Source: an uncultured Bacilli bacterium (GTDB lineage: Bacteria; Bacillota_I; Bacilli_A; RF39; UBA660). Taken from it: a DNA stretch of 6,409 bases. Under the pieces are notes generated by a model. That model did no database searches and was not told the DNA's origin. It worked only from the letters and a program-made list of their open reading frames with translations. Of this stretch, positions 6,391 through 6,409 are shown piece after piece. Location of the stretch: contig CANQFO010000064.1 in assembly GCA_947599755.1 (NCBI GenBank), forward strand, positions 1 through 6,409, given 5' to 3'. The position numbers and the translations under genes are program-made. Numbering within the stretch: position 1 is the stretch's first letter; the number at the start of each line of letters is the position of its first letter.

Positions 6391-6409
6391 AAGTATTGCA
6401 ATTACTATG

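Noticed and set aside
6361..6409. Possible divergent plus-strand gene: TATAAT at 6361-6366 and an ATG at 6407-6409
   Set aside because: No acceptable -35 lies at the right spacing, there is no ribosome binding site before the ATG, and no coding sequence is visible because the window ends there.

Overview
This AT-rich window carries one tightly packed minus-strand gene cluster of five protein genes, all for membrane or exported proteins. The very low GC, many Lys/Ile/Asn/Tyr codons and strong AGGAGG-type ribosome binding sites point to a low-GC Firmicute. An LtaS-family enzyme fits this, and the best guess is a host-associated Bacilli/Erysipelotrichia/RF39-like lineage; the exact lineage cannot be fixed from the sequence. 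Tryptophan is written TGG at the sites I checked and TGA ends one gene, so the standard bacterial code applies rather than the Mycoplasma code.

Layout, read 3'->5' on the printed strand. An upstream non-coding stretch (6256-6409) holds a large 19-bp inverted repeat (6338-6390) and a near-consensus sigma-A promoter (TTGAAA-17-TATAAT, 6278-6306). It drives a small membrane-anchored protein (153 aa). That gene overlaps by ATGA a 679-aa sensor with two solute-binding-protein-like domains, a transmembrane helix and a GGDEF domain. The GGDEF signature is degenerate (DGNEF) and no I-site is visible. Next is a YihY/BrkB-family six-helix membrane protein (270 aa), 13 nt downstream. A 98-nt gap contains a second, extended -10 promoter. 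After it come an LTA-synthase-family phosphoglycerol transferase (695 aa) and, 4 nt later, a second small membrane-anchored protein (208 aa). The cluster ends at an 11-bp hairpin followed by T6.

Directly after that T6 tract, at position 70, a sequence begins with GTGTGC and resembles the 5' end of a bacterial group II intron. It runs off the left edge. Insertion just behind an intrinsic terminator is the known target habit of class IIC introns.

Working model (inference): the locus is a cell-envelope module. An extracytoplasmic ligand sensor that has probably lost c-di-GMP synthesis is co-expressed with a YihY-like membrane protein, a teichoic-acid-type polymerase and two unrecognised single-pass exported proteins. 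The second promoter lets the LtaS-like part be expressed separately.
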